From: an uncultured Clostridia bacterium
GTDB lineage: Bacteria > Bacillota > Clostridia > Oscillospirales > Acutalibacteraceae
Length of the DNA stretch: 13,468 bases
Assembly (NCBI GenBank): GCA_904420155.1
Contig: CAJFUH010000119.1
Coordinates: 1 to 13,468, forward strand
Direction: 5' to 3'
Both the position numbers and the translations under genes were made by a program. The notes under the pieces are model-generated. The model saw nothing but the letters and a program-made list of their open reading frames with translations, ran no database searches and was not told the origin of the DNA. Shown one piece after another: positions 13,309 through 13,468 of the stretch; position 1 is the first letter of the stretch; the number at the start of each line of letters is the position of its first letter.

Positions 13309-13468
13309 TTAAGATTTTCTTTTGATTAATCGGAATCTTCTTTTCTTTTTCTGGTTCTGTTTTATTTCCCGGAATCCCTCCCCAGTAATTTCTCCAGCGT
13401 CTCCCACGATGATAAAAGCATTCGGATCAATGGAATACACAATATCATGGGTCTTATAAACTTCCTGA
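13309..13468 (-). CDS. YitT/DUF2179-family membrane protein, C-terminal end (partial)
   Basis: The gene enters from beyond the right edge; only the last 52 residues are in the window, read from 13467 down to the TAA at 13309-13311. The peptide contains HDIVYSIDPNAFIIVGDA and GEITGEGFREIK. The DPNAFI-V-DA-E--GEGF pattern is the end of the cytoplasmic DUF2179 (DUF2179/DAC-like) domain that closes YitT-family membrane proteins. The remaining tail, QNQKKKRRFRLIKRKS, is unusually basic. The membrane segments lie outside the window. The function of the family is not established. Confidence 0.8.
   Translation of the reverse strand, partial: QEVYKTHDIVYSIDPNAFIIVGDAGEITGEGFREIKQNQKKKRRFRLIKRKS

Noticed and set aside
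1..13468. CRISPR arrays, tRNA or rRNA genes, prophage or defence genes
   Set aside because: No regularly spaced repeats, no cloverleaf or rRNA-like stretches, and no defence or phage proteins were seen on either strand.

Overview
The window looks like chromosomal DNA of a spore-forming anaerobic clostridium (Firmicutes, probably near Oscillospiraceae/Ruminococcaceae). The signs are AGGAGG-type ribosome binding sites, sigma-A promoters, a T-box leader, an iron-sulphur/rubredoxin anaerobic stress toolkit, and a sequence matching the forespore sigma-G promoter consensus in front of a small hydrophilic protein. Base composition and codon use look even throughout. I see no intact insertion sequence, prophage, CRISPR array, rRNA or tRNA.

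Layout. 1-127: 3' end of glyA, then a hairpin terminator. 227-1771 (+): a small one-helix membrane protein with a His/Cys-rich tail, then rarA. 1772-2088: a gap ending in a strong terminator. 2089-2739 (-): a flavin reductase-rubredoxin fusion (Hrb type). 3015-4445 (-): a MATE exporter with its own promoter and an operator-like palindrome at the expected transcription start. 4527-5055: a gene-free stretch holding a 236-bp segment with 8-bp inverted ends. 5056-7782 (+): a tight three-gene operon of iron-sulphur protein, cupin and hybrid-cluster protein (hcp), closed by a strong bidirectional terminator. 7881-8897 (-) and 9083-9718 (+): a divergent pair, an NAD-dependent epimerase-type SDR and a TetR-type regulator, with promoter and operator candidates between them. 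9787-10857 (-): ilvE, with a complete T-box leader (11016-11330) upstream whose specifier reads as valine GUA. 11412-12770 (-): an RsmF-type rRNA cytosine methyltransferase. 12914-13078 (+): a 54-residue Asn/Gln/Lys/Ser-rich protein behind a sigma-G-type promoter, probably a small spore protein. 13309-13468 (-): the C-terminus of a YitT/DUF2179 membrane protein running off the window.

How it fits together. The hcp operon and the Hrb gene both point to handling of nitric oxide, hydroxylamine or oxygen by electron carriers in a strict anaerobe. The ferredoxin-like protein is the natural electron donor candidate for Hcp; the cupin has no assigned role. The rest is housekeeping (one-carbon metabolism, replication-fork repair, branched-chain amino acids, ribosome modification), export and sporulation. 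Nothing resembles a defence island or a wholly new multi-gene system. The best leads are the sigma-G small protein, the valine T-box separated from ilvE by a second promoter, the cupin inside the hcp operon, and the inverted-repeat segment whose edge appears to supply half of the hcp operon promoter.
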